From Viridibacterium sediminicola (GTDB lineage Bacteria; Pseudomonadota; Gammaproteobacteria; Burkholderiales; Rhodocyclaceae), in the NCBI RefSeq assembly GCF_039631295.1, contig NZ_JBDIVE010000011.1, positions 62,001-126,000 on the forward strand: a DNA stretch of 64,000 nt. Reading direction: 5' to 3'. Both the position numbers and the translations under genes were made by a program. Below are positions 16,580-24,773 of the stretch, piece by piece. Every line of letters starts with the position of its first letter. Position 1 is the first letter of the stretch. The notes below the pieces were generated by a model. It was given only the letters and a program-made list of their open reading frames with translations, was not told the origin of the DNA and searched no databases.

Positions 16580-18019
16580 TCAGAGCGCCAGCTCATCCAC
16601 GCGGCGGCGTTTCTGTGCCGGGCCGGGGCGATCACAGGCGAGGAATTGGCCACGGCCGGCGGCGTCCAGCGGCGCGGTGCCATCCCACACCACTTCGCCG
16701 CGCGATAAGGTGAGTGCCGGCCAGGCGTGCAGTTGCATGCCTTCGTAGGGCGTGTAATCGACATTGTGATGCAGCATGGTGTTGCTGAGCGTGAAGGGCT
16801 GGCCTTCGTTCCAGATCACCAGATCGGCGTCGGCGCCGATGGCGATGCTGCCTTTGCGCGGGTAGAGGCCGTAGAGTTTCGCCGCGTTGGTGGAGGTCAG
16901 TTCGACGAAGCGCTGCGGCTCGATGCGGCCGCGCATCACGCCTTCCGACCACAGCAGGGCCATGCGCGTTTCCACACCGGGGATGCCATTGGCGATTTGA
17001 TCGAAGGAGGCGTTTTCGCCGTGCGCGCGCTTGCCATCCGGGCCGTCGAAACGGAACGGCGCATGGTCGGACGAGAAGACCTGGAAGACGCCGTTTTCCA
17101 GTCCTTCCCAGACCACGGCCTGATTGGCCTTGTCGCGCGGCGGCGGGCTGCAGATGCATTTGGCGCCGTGAAAGCTGTCATCGCAGCCCAGATCTTCAGC
17201 GCTGAGGAAGAGGTATTGCGGGCAGGTTTCGGCATGTATGCGCAGCCCGTTGCCTTGCGCCCAGCGGATCTGCTCGATCGCTTCGCGGCCGGAGACATGC
17301 ACGATCAGCACCGGCACATCGACCAGCTCGGCAAAGGCGATGGCGCGGTGGGTGGCTTCGCGCTCGACCAGCATCGGCCGCGACGCGGCATGGAAACGTG
17401 GCGCGGTATGGCCGCCGGCGATCAGCTTGCTGGTCAGCCAGGAGATGCAGTCGGCATTCTCGGCGTGCACCATCACCATTGCGCCTTCACGGCGGGCGAC
17501 GGCCAGGGTTTCGAGCATCTGGCGGTCGTCGAGCTTGAGTGCATCGTAAGTCATGTAGATCTTGAACGATGTCAGACCTTCCGCGATCAGCGCGGGCAGC
17601 TCGCGTTCGAGCACATCCGGCGTCGGGTCGGTGACGATCAGGTGGAAGGCGTAGTCGATCAGCGCCTTGCCCGCCGCACGGCGGTGATAGTCCTCGACCG
17701 CTGCGCGCAGCGATTGGCCCTTTTGCTGGCAGGCGAAGGGAATCACGGTTGTCGTGCCGCCACAGGCGGCCGAACGCGTGCCAGAGACGAAGTTGTCGGC
17801 CATCACGCTGCCATCGCCGGTCGGCTGGTCGAAGTGGCAGTGTGAGTCGATGCCGCCGGGGGTGACGTGGCGGCCGGCAGCGTCGATCTCGCGTGTGCCG
17901 CCCGCCAGGCCCAGACCGAGCGCAACGATGCGGCCATCGCGCACGCCGATGTCGGTCATGAAAATGTCGGCCGCCGTGACGGCACGCGCGTTGCGGATGA
18001 CGAGCTCAAACTCAGCCAT
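16580..18019 (-). CDS. hydA: D-hydantoinase / dihydropyrimidinase
   Basis: 479 residues, the normal length for the cyclic-amidohydrolase family that opens dihydropyrimidine, hydantoin or related imide rings. Binuclear-metal ligands are visible: DSHCHFDQ (HxH), the carboxylated Lys in TSFKIYMTYD, the His of MVHAEN and LIVHVSG, and the Asp of SSDHAPF. The start ATG is one base after the stop of the next upstream gene (TGA-c-ATG), so translation is probably coupled. No N-carbamoyl amino-acid amidohydrolase is in the cluster, so the downstream step must be encoded elsewhere or be catalysed by a neighbour. The exact ring substrate is not predictable. Confidence 0.93.
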   Translation of the reverse strand: MAEFELVIRNARAVTAADIFMTDIGVRDGRIVALGLGLAGGTREIDAAGRHVTPGGIDSHCHFDQPTGDGSVMADNFVSGTRSAACGGTTTVIPFACQQKGQSLRAAVEDYHRRAAGKALIDYAFHLIVTDPTPDVLERELPALIAEGLTSFKIYMTYDALKLDDRQMLETLAVARREGAMVMVHAENADCISWLTSKLIAGGHTAPRFHAASRPMLVEREATHRAIAFAELVDVPVLIVHVSGREAIEQIRWAQGNGLRIHAETCPQYLFLSAEDLGCDDSFHGAKCICSPPPRDKANQAVVWEGLENGVFQVFSSDHAPFRFDGPDGKRAHGENASFDQIANGIPGVETRMALLWSEGVMRGRIEPQRFVELTSTNAAKLYGLYPRKGSIAIGADADLVIWNEGQPFTLSNTMLHHNVDYTPYEGMQLHAWPALTLSRGEVVWDGTAPLDAAGRGQFLACDRPGPAQKRRRVDELAL

Positions 18020-18020
18020 G

Positions 18021-18746
18021 TCAGCAGCCCTCCCGCATCAGGCTGCCCCAGCCGACAATGGCGGAGGTGTCGAAGCCGCACAGGCGCAGCATTTTCCAGA
18101 CCACGGTGCTGGTCGTGTCATACACCGCGCAGCCGTACTGCTGTTCCCATTGCGCGGCCAGATGCGCGGAAGCGAGATTGGTGCAGTAAGGCACGATGAC
18201 CTGCGGTTTGGCGTGTGCCACGCTGGCCACTTGCTGCGCGAGCGTGGCGGCGGTGACTTCGGCAAAGGCGAAGTTCTCGCTGATCGACAGATGCGATTCG
18301 CCAACCACTTCGATGCCGGCGGCGGCGTAATTGGCCTGGATGCGACGCTGCACGTCTTCAAGATAAGGCGAGACGATGGCCATGCGCGTGAAGCCGCGCA
18401 GCGCCAGCAATTCGTTGAGGGCGAGGATAGCGCTGGTGGCGGGGATGCCGGTCGCGGCCGTGATGCGTTCGCAGAGCATGCGATCACGGTCAAAACCCAG
18501 CCAGCCGGCGGCAGTGCCGCTCCAGCCGATAACGTCGACGCGCGCATCGGCCAGCAGCGTGGCGGCGGCGATGATCTTGCTGTCGTCAAACTGGCCGAGC
18601 GCGCCCTCGTCGAGCGCAATGCGCGTCACCGAGAAGCGTGAGAAGTGCGCGCTGAGACCGGGCTGACCGTGCAGCATGGCGCAGGTAAGCGGTTCCAGCG
18701 CGGTGTTGGAAGAGGGCGTCAGGACGCCAAGGCGGATGCGTTTCAT
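18021..18746 (-). CDS. Arylmalonate decarboxylase / maleate isomerase-like enzyme
   Basis: 241 residues of the Asp/Glu racemase superfamily, maleate isomerase/arylmalonate decarboxylase (AMDase) branch. The N-terminus GVLTPSSNTALEPL is typical. Racemases use two cysteines. Here the first position lies in IGWSGTAAGWLG (Gly, as in AMDase) and only the second is Cys, in VPYCTNLASA (residue 188). This single-cysteine arrangement fits decarboxylation or a one-cysteine isomerisation better than racemisation, by inference. It sits between two amidohydrolase genes of the same strand and probably acts on a product of ring opening. Confidence 0.82.
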   Translation of the reverse strand: MKRIRLGVLTPSSNTALEPLTCAMLHGQPGLSAHFSRFSVTRIALDEGALGQFDDSKIIAAATLLADARVDVIGWSGTAAGWLGFDRDRMLCERITAATGIPATSAILALNELLALRGFTRMAIVSPYLEDVQRRIQANYAAAGIEVVGESHLSISENFAFAEVTAATLAQQVASVAHAKPQVIVPYCTNLASAHLAAQWEQQYGCAVYDTTSTVVWKMLRLCGFDTSAIVGWGSLMREGC

Positions 18747-18767
18747 GCGGACTCTCTGGGTTCGGCG

Positions 18768-20141
18768 TCAGGAAAATGCAGCTTCGGGAAGGGGGCGCAG
18801 CGCTGGCTCGCAACGCGACCAGACGGCGTGCGTGGCGGCTTTGGCGCGCGCCAGCACGGCGGCTTCGTCAACCCGCAGACTGCGGTGGTTTTCGACGACC
18901 AGCTCGCCGGCGACAATGACATGCTCGACATCGCGGCCGGTGCCGTTGTGCACCAGGGTGCCGAGGGCGTCGATGCAGGGCGTGAGGTGGGCCTGGCGGG
19001 TGTCGATGATGGCCAGGTCGGCGAGCTGGCCGACGCTGATGCTGCCCAGCTGATCGGCCATGCCCAGCGCGCGGGCGCCGTTGCGGGTCGCCATTTTGAG
19101 TACGTCGGCAGGCTGCCAGTCATCGCTGACGCAGCCTTGCTGGATGCGGCCAATCGCCAGCGCCCAGCGCATCGCTTCGATCATGTCGCCATGCATGGTG
19201 TCGGTGGCGAGCGACAGCGCCACAGCTTTGGCGCGCATGGCGTTGGTCGGCGCGAAGCGGCCCGATACGGCATTGCCCAGCGGAATGTGCACCACTTGGG
19301 TGGCGGAGGCTGCGATCAGCGCAAGGTCATTTTCATCGACGTGGATGCAGTGGCCAGCCAGCAGATCGACGCCAAGCAGGCCGAGTGAATCGAGCAGGCC
19401 GACTGGCGTGCACGCGTAGCGCGCCTGAACCCAATCGACTTCGTCCTGGCTTTGCGCCAGATGGGTGCTGATCTTCAAGTCATGACGACGTGCCAGCGCG
19501 GCTATCGCGCCGAGAAAATCAGGCGAGCAGGTGTCGGGCGCGTGGGCCGTGAGGTGCGTGTGCACGCGCCCGTCTGCGCTGCCCTGCCAGCGTGTGATGA
19601 AGGCTTCGGCGCTGTCCAGCATGCGTGCGGCACGTTCGGCATCGAAACGTCGTTTGCCGGCCAGCACGTAGGCGAAATCGACGTCGTTCAGACGCGGGCT
19701 GAGGAATAATCGCCCGCCCAATTCCGCCATGCCAGCAGCAATCGCATCGGCCTCGACGAAGCTGTCGACCAGGGTTGTGCAGCCGGCTTTGAGGGCTTCC
19801 AGCGCGCCGAGCTGTGACAAGGCTGCGGCTTCGTCCGGCCTCAGCTGCGAGGCTTGCGGCAGGCCGGGCGTGTAGGACGGCGCAAAACCCAGATCCGGCG
19901 CTATGCCACGCACGAAGTTGAGGCCGGCGTGGTAGTGCATGTTAATGAAGCCGGGGCTCACGATGCGCCCGCCAAGACTCATCTCGCGCGTTGCCGTGGC
20001 GCCGGCCGGCGCCTCTTCGCCGACCCAGGCGATGCGTTTGTCGCGGATGCCGATCACGCCACGCGCCATGCTGTCGTGGTGGGGGCCGACACCGATCAGC
20101 ATCGCGCCCTTGAGGAGCAGGTCGAAATGTTGCTGCTGCAT
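18768..20141 (-). CDS. TRZ/ATZ-type amidohydrolase (cytosine deaminase-like)
   Basis: 457 residues from the ATG at 20141, which has GAGG nine bases upstream; an in-frame ATG at 20150 is less well placed. Metal and catalytic residues of the amidohydrolase superfamily are visible: NMHYHAGL (HxH), STHLAQSQDE, GHCIHVDEND and LATDTMHGDMIEA. Related enzymes deaminate or dechlorinate triazines, pyrimidines and guanine, and release ammonia. It is close behind the ABC importer genes, so the transported compound or its first product is the likely substrate. Specificity is unknown. Confidence 0.9.
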   Translation of the reverse strand: MQQQHFDLLLKGAMLIGVGPHHDSMARGVIGIRDKRIAWVGEEAPAGATATREMSLGGRIVSPGFINMHYHAGLNFVRGIAPDLGFAPSYTPGLPQASQLRPDEAAALSQLGALEALKAGCTTLVDSFVEADAIAAGMAELGGRLFLSPRLNDVDFAYVLAGKRRFDAERAARMLDSAEAFITRWQGSADGRVHTHLTAHAPDTCSPDFLGAIAALARRHDLKISTHLAQSQDEVDWVQARYACTPVGLLDSLGLLGVDLLAGHCIHVDENDLALIAASATQVVHIPLGNAVSGRFAPTNAMRAKAVALSLATDTMHGDMIEAMRWALAIGRIQQGCVSDDWQPADVLKMATRNGARALGMADQLGSISVGQLADLAIIDTRQAHLTPCIDALGTLVHNGTGRDVEHVIVAGELVVENHRSLRVDEAAVLARAKAATHAVWSRCEPALRPLPEAAFS

Positions 20142-20152
20142 CACGGGCATCC

Positions 20153-20941
20153 TCAGGCGTTTGCAGCCACGTCTGCGCGGGCGAGGGCCGATTCCTCGCG
20201 GATCAGCGCCAGGATGTGGCGCTTGTATTCGTTGAACTCCGGCGAGGTCGAGTCACGCGGGCGCGGCAGGTCGAGCTTGATGAGTTCGCGGATGCGCCCA
20301 GGGCGGTGCGTCATCACGGCAACCTGGCTGCCCAGCACCAGCGCTTCGTCCACGCTGTGGGTGACGAACACCACGGTGCCCTGGTGGCGTTGCCAGATGC
20401 TGACCAGCTCTTCCTGCATCTCGATCTTGGTTTGCGCATCGAGGGCGGCGAAGGGTTCATCCATGAGGATCACGGCGGGGTTGAGCAGCAGGGCGCGGGC
20501 GATGCCGACGCGCTGCGCCATGCCGCCGGAGAGCTCGGACGGGTAGTGGTTCTCGAAGCCGCCGAGCTTGACCATGTCGATGAAGGGCTGGGCGGCTTCG
20601 CGCTGCTCACTGGCGCTCTTGCCGGCGAGCTTGAGCGAGAAGGCGATGTTCTCCCAGACATTGAGCCAGGGCATCAGCGTGGCTTGCTGGAACACCATGC
20701 CACGGTCGGCACCGGGGCCGGTAATGGACTTGCCGGCAACACTCACCGTGCCCGAGCTGGCGGTCTCGAAGCCGGCGATCATGTTCAGCAGCGTCGACTT
20801 GCCGCAGCCGCTGGGGCCGAGCAGGCAGAGGAATTCATTGCTGTCGACGGAGAGATCGACGTGGTCGATGGTGAGTAGCTCTGTACCGCGTTTGCGGTCA
20901 GCGTAAATCTTGACGATGTCTTTCAGTTCAATGGCGGCCAT
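20153..20941 (-). CDS. NitT/TauT-type ABC importer, ATP-binding subunit
   Basis: 262 residues. Walker A GPSGCGKSTLLN, the Q-loop MVFQQATLMPW, signature LSGGMAQRVGIARAL, Walker B VILMDEPFAALD and switch His (VFVTHSVDEAL) are all intact. The sequence groups with the nitrate/sulfonate/taurine (SsuB/TauB) class. It forms one unit with the permease 11 bp upstream and the binding protein before that. It powers uptake of a small, probably nitrogen-containing organic compound. Confidence 0.95.
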   Translation of the reverse strand: MAAIELKDIVKIYADRKRGTELLTIDHVDLSVDSNEFLCLLGPSGCGKSTLLNMIAGFETASSGTVSVAGKSITGPGADRGMVFQQATLMPWLNVWENIAFSLKLAGKSASEQREAAQPFIDMVKLGGFENHYPSELSGGMAQRVGIARALLLNPAVILMDEPFAALDAQTKIEMQEELVSIWQRHQGTVVFVTHSVDEALVLGSQVAVMTHRPGRIRELIKLDLPRPRDSTSPEFNEYKRHILALIREESALARADVAANA

Positions 20942-20952
20942 CAGGCTCTCCT

Positions 20953-21774
20953 TCAGTGTTTGCGGCCTTGCACGGTTTGTCCGTGCTGCCAGTGCAGAAC
21001 GCGGCTCATGACCAGCTTGATGGCCCAGTCGGTGAGGAAGCCGAGCAGGCCGATGCTGGTCATGGCGGCGATGACCAGGTCAAAGCGCATGAAGTAGTAG
21101 GAGTCCCACAGCACATAGCCCAGACCGCTCTTCACCGCGACCATCTCGGCGGTCACGGTGAGCATCCAGGCCGAACCGATGGCGATGCGCAAGCCGGCGA
21201 AGATGCTTGGCAAGGCGGCCGGCAGTACGACGAAGCGCAGGATCTGTGACTCGCTGGCGCCCATCATCGAGGCGGCGCGGATCAGGTTGCGGTCCACGGT
21301 CTTGACGCCGTGGATGGCGTTCATCAGCACCGGAAAGAAGGCGCCGAGGAAGACCAGGAAGATGGCCGGTTTGTTGGCGATGCCGAACCAGATGATGGCC
21401 AGCGGAATCCACGACACCGGCGGCACCGGGCGCAGCATCTGCAAGGTCGGCTCGATGGTGCGTTCCACCCAGCGCCACCAGCCGATAGCCACGCCCAGCG
21501 CGATGCCGCTGAATGCGGCGATCGCGTAGCCGGCGAAGACGCGCAGGCTGCTCGACAAGGCATCGAAGATCCAGCGGCCTGAATTGGCTTGCGTCGATTG
21601 ATCGGTGCTGAAAATCCAGTCTGCCCAGCTGACACACACCGTGGAAGGCGCGGGCAGCAAGGAAGCGGGCAGCCAGCCGGAACGCGACAGGCATTCCCAG
21701 GCGAGGATCAGCACCACCGGGACGATGAAGCGGTCACGCTGATCGCGTATTGAAACAAGCCAATTCATGCTCAT
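20953..21774 (-). CDS. NitT/TauT-type ABC importer, permease subunit
   Basis: 273 residues with about six membrane helices and the SsuC/TauC-like EAA coupling loop (ASMMGASESQILRFVVLPAA). It starts MSMNWLVSIRDQRDRF; the internal Met3 is an alternative start. It lies 13 bp downstream of the binding-protein gene and 11 bp upstream of the ATPase gene, a standard substrate-binding/permease/ATPase order. Confidence 0.94.
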   Translation of the reverse strand: MSMNWLVSIRDQRDRFIVPVVLILAWECLSRSGWLPASLLPAPSTVCVSWADWIFSTDQSTQANSGRWIFDALSSSLRVFAGYAIAAFSGIALGVAIGWWRWVERTIEPTLQMLRPVPPVSWIPLAIIWFGIANKPAIFLVFLGAFFPVLMNAIHGVKTVDRNLIRAASMMGASESQILRFVVLPAALPSIFAGLRIAIGSAWMLTVTAEMVAVKSGLGYVLWDSYYFMRFDLVIAAMTSIGLLGFLTDWAIKLVMSRVLHWQHGQTVQGRKH

Positions 21775-21787
21775 GATCTCCAGTGGC

Positions 21788-22789
21788 TCAATAGCCCAGC
21801 GCGGTCTTGGGCTTGCCCGTCACGGCGGACAGGAAGCTGTAGTCCATGTGCGTGTCGACATCGGCCGCGACATCCTTGCTGATGTACTTCAGGTCTTTCA
21901 TCATCACGGCGATGGCCTGGGCTTGTTTGCGATGCATTGCATAGTCGGGGAAGGCGTTCTTGAGCGCTTCGTTGGCGACCGTGGCATCCATCGCGGTGTA
22001 CTTGTTGATGACTTCTACCCAGGACTTGCGATCGGTCTTGAGCATGTCGACCAGTTTGACCACGGCACCGACCGTCGCCTGCACGCCCTTGGGATCGTTC
22101 TTGATCACGTCGGAACGGGTGACGATCAGGTTGGTGAGGTTGCCGGCGGCCTGGTTGTAGGGCAGCGCAAAGTTCTTGCCGACGCCCGAGAGGCGAATTT
22201 GCGAGGCAAACGGTTCCACCGAACAGAGCATCTCGACTTCACCGCGCTGCAGCGCTGCGGAGTGATCCGAGGGATTGGGGATGTTGATGAACTGGATGTC
22301 CTTGTTCGGGTCGATGCCGTGCAGCATCAGCTCGCCACGCATGTGGATGTCCTGCGCATTGCCACGCGAGGCGGCAACGCGGAAAGGCTTGTCCTTGGCC
22401 TTGTACTCAGCGATGAGCTTCTTCAGACCATCCCAGTCATTGGGCTTCAGATCGATGCCCTTGGCGGTGAGGATTTCAGAGCCGCCATTGACCTGGCCGG
22501 AGATGGCGACCACATCAAAGCCGCGGTCCAGCGCCGTGATGTAGTGCAGATAGGTGATCTGGGCGACATCGATGCTCTTGGACACCAGGGCGGTCAGCAC
22601 ATCGTTACCGGAATTGAAGGCATTGGCCTCGATGTTGGCTTCGCTGGTCAGCCCGGGGGTCAGGGACATCGGCAGGCAGTGAGCACATTTGGCAAAGCCG
22701 AGTTTGATCGTCGGCTTGGCTTGTGCGAGGGCGGCACCTGGTATGGCCAGTGCAGCAGCAAGTACGAGGGGAATGAATTTTTTGAACAT
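21788..22789 (-). CDS. NitT/TauT-type ABC importer, periplasmic binding protein
   Basis: 333 residues from the ATG at 22789 (GGAG box), beginning with a signal peptide, MFKKFIPLVLAAALAIPGAA, that ends ALAQA. The frame continues upstream to 22873, but those residues precede the signal peptide and look non-coding. The mature protein opens KPTIKLGFAKCAHCLPMSL, the usual first strand of the NMT1/TauA fold; the CAHC pair just after it is unusual. As first gene of the catabolic operon, it is transcribed from the region with the repeated TTGTGACAA-like boxes. Confidence 0.92.
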   Translation of the reverse strand: MFKKFIPLVLAAALAIPGAALAQAKPTIKLGFAKCAHCLPMSLTPGLTSEANIEANAFNSGNDVLTALVSKSIDVAQITYLHYITALDRGFDVVAISGQVNGGSEILTAKGIDLKPNDWDGLKKLIAEYKAKDKPFRVAASRGNAQDIHMRGELMLHGIDPNKDIQFINIPNPSDHSAALQRGEVEMLCSVEPFASQIRLSGVGKNFALPYNQAAGNLTNLIVTRSDVIKNDPKGVQATVGAVVKLVDMLKTDRKSWVEVINKYTAMDATVANEALKNAFPDYAMHRKQAQAIAVMMKDLKYISKDVAADVDTHMDYSFLSAVTGKPKTALGY

Positions 22790-22864
22790 GGCGACTCCGG
22801 CAAAAACAGCAGAAAGCAGGAAAAAGAAAGTCGGTAACAATCTGCTGCGGCGTTTGCTACAAAG

Positions 22865-23052
22865 TTGCCACAAAACATCAGACAGATTGTGACAATGCTA
22901 AGCAACGCACATGCCACGTTTCTTAGCGCCTTGTTTTTCTAACTATTGGATGACAATCGCGCTGCTGCCGTGCACGCATTCAGTGCGCTCTGCACCAATG
23001 GAAGGCTAAATTGTGGGTGCGTTGTCACAATTGTGTTAATGATCGTGACAAT
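22865..23052. promoter_or_regulatory. Cluster of TTGTGACAA-type boxes between divergent operons
   Basis: Four related 9-11 bp dyads lie in the gap between the leftward transporter operon and the rightward GntR gene. They are TTGCCACAA (22865-22873), ATTGTGACAAT (22886-22896), TTGTCACAA (23022-23030) and ATCGTGACAAT (23042-23052). Two sit near each promoter side. They are plausible operators for the adjacent FadR-type regulator, inferred from position and symmetry; binding is not demonstrated. Confidence 0.5.
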
Positions 23053-23113
23053 GCAGATGGCAAACGCTTAGAATCGCTACCAGCCCTCGCCATTGCTTGC
23101 TGAAAGCCCTGTC

Positions 23114-23842
23114 ATGACCGAAAAAACGCTGATCCGTCCCGCCCGCCGTTCGCCGTTGCCCTCTACCGACACCGAAGTGGGCGCTAGCGCTGATGCGGTG
23201 TATGAGCGCATCGTCCAGGCGATCATGGAACATCGTCTGCCACCGGGTACCAAACTCGTCGAGGAGAAGCTGTCCAGCGTGTTCCGCGTCACCCGCACGC
23301 GGGTGCGTGAAGTGCTGCTGCGCATGGCGCATGAAGGTCTGGTCAATGCCATCCCCAATCGCGGCTCTTTCATTGCCAGTCCGTCGATCGAGGAAGCGCG
23401 CCAGATCTTCGATGCGCGCCGCATCCTCGAACCGGCGCTGGTGCGCAAGCTGGTCGCGCATGCCAGTGCGGAAGACATCAAGCGCTTGCGCGAGCATGTC
23501 GCGCTTGAGCGTCAGGCGCGTGCCGAGGACGACCGCCGCGCCGTCATTCGTCTCTCGGGCGAGTTTCATCTGCTGATGGCCGAGATGGTCGGCAATCCGC
23601 AACTCACCAAGGTGCTGCGCGAACTCGCTTCACTGACTTGCCTGATCATCCTGCTCTACGACTCGCCCAATATGCCGGCCTGTCCCAATCACGAACACAG
23701 CGAGTTGATCGATGCCATTGAGGCACGTGATGAAATAGCCGCCGTGAAGTCCGTGACCGAGCATTTCGATCACATTCAGCAAACCCTGGATTTGTCGGGT
23801 GACGATGGCCCCGAGATCGATCTTGAAGACATCTTTGCCTGA
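23114..23842 (+). CDS. GntR-family (FadR subfamily, FCD domain) transcription regulator
   Basis: 242 residues from the ATG at 23114; an in-frame ATG at 23093 is possible. The winged helix-turn-helix spans about residues 30-100 (VYERIVQAIMEHRLPPGTKL, then RVTRTRVREVLLRMAHEGLV and PNRGSFI). An FCD ligand-binding domain follows (EEARQIFDARRILEPALV, GEFHLLMAEMVGN). FCD regulators sense small organic acids and usually repress the neighbouring catabolic operon. It is divergent from the importer and upstream of the racemase-like gene, so it is the likely regulator of both. Confidence 0.93.
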   Translation: MTEKTLIRPARRSPLPSTDTEVGASADAVYERIVQAIMEHRLPPGTKLVEEKLSSVFRVTRTRVREVLLRMAHEGLVNAIPNRGSFIASPSIEEARQIFDARRILEPALVRKLVAHASAEDIKRLREHVALERQARAEDDRRAVIRLSGEFHLLMAEMVGNPQLTKVLRELASLTCLIILLYDSPNMPACPNHEHSELIDAIEARDEIAAVKSVTEHFDHIQQTLDLSGDDGPEIDLEDIFA

Positions 23843-23904
23843 GTGAGGGCGCGTGCAGTTGGCTGGCACGCCCTTGCTCAAATCATTTCGAACTGGAGTC
23901 TGCG

Positions 23905-24657
23905 ATGCGTCTGCTGATCATCAATCCCAACATCTCGCACAGCGTGACCGAGCTCATCGAAGCCGAAGCGCGGCGCACGGCCGCCGCCACGACGCAGATC
24001 AGCATGGCTACCGCCGACGCCGGTGTGGCCTACATCGAGACGCGTTTTGAAGCGCTGCTCGGCGGCCACGCAGCCGCCTGTATTGCTGGCGAACGCCTGG
24101 GCAGCTACGACGCGCTGATCGTTGCGGCTTTCGGTGACCCCGGCTTGGCGGCGCTCAAGGAAGTGCTGCCGGTACCGGTGGTCGGCATGACCGAAGCGGC
24201 GCTGATGAGTGCTTGCTTGCTCGGCCAGCGCTTTTCGATTGTGGCCATCTCGGCGCGGATCACGGCCTGGTATCGCGAAACAGTTGCCGCCAATGGCTTG
24301 CTGGAGAGGCTGGCGAGCATCCGCCACCTCGACCGCCCGCTGCGCGACGCCGGCAGCGTGCAGGCGGACCATGCGGCACGCCTTGTCGAGCTGTGCGAAG
24401 CGGCGGTGCGCGAAGACGGTGCCGATGTCATCATCCTCGCCGGTGCGCCGCTGGCCGGCCTGGCACGCAGCGTTGCCAGCCAACTGCCGGTGCCGGTCGT
24501 CGATGGTGTTTCCAGCGCGGTTCGTCATGCTGAAAGCCTGGTCGCGCTGGGCGTGCGCAAAGCCAGCCAGGGCAGTTTCGCCCTGCCGCCAGTCAAGCCC
24601 AATGCCAATCTGCCAGCCGGTATCGCCGCGCTGTTGCAGCACAGCCAGGGCGCTTGA
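23905..24657 (+). CDS. Hydantoin-racemase-family protein without catalytic cysteines
   Basis: 250 residues of the Asp/Glu/hydantoin racemase family, with the expected LLIINPNISHSVTELI start, IVAAFGDPGLAALKEV and PVPVVDGVSSAVRHAESLVA. Active hydantoin and allantoin racemases use two cysteines in ACFGDPG and LGCAG motifs. Here both are gone: Ala75 in AAFGDPG and Gly180 in LAGAPLAG. A cysteine-dependent two-base racemisation is therefore unlikely, and the protein may have another activity or bind ligand only. It follows the GntR gene by 62 bp and is probably coexpressed with it. Confidence 0.88.
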   Translation: MRLLIINPNISHSVTELIEAEARRTAAATTQISMATADAGVAYIETRFEALLGGHAAACIAGERLGSYDALIVAAFGDPGLAALKEVLPVPVVGMTEAALMSACLLGQRFSIVAISARITAWYRETVAANGLLERLASIRHLDRPLRDAGSVQADHAARLVELCEAAVREDGADVIILAGAPLAGLARSVASQLPVPVVDGVSSAVRHAESLVALGVRKASQGSFALPPVKPNANLPAGIAALLQHSQGA

Positions 24658-24773
24658 GCGGCGGGCGCAGCCCTGTGTTTTTTCACAAATGAACATGCGA
24701 TGTTGGCGTCTCCCCCGAAGGTCGCGCTTCGCGGGATAATCACGGTTTCCTTCTTCGTGTTAGAGACTTTCTC

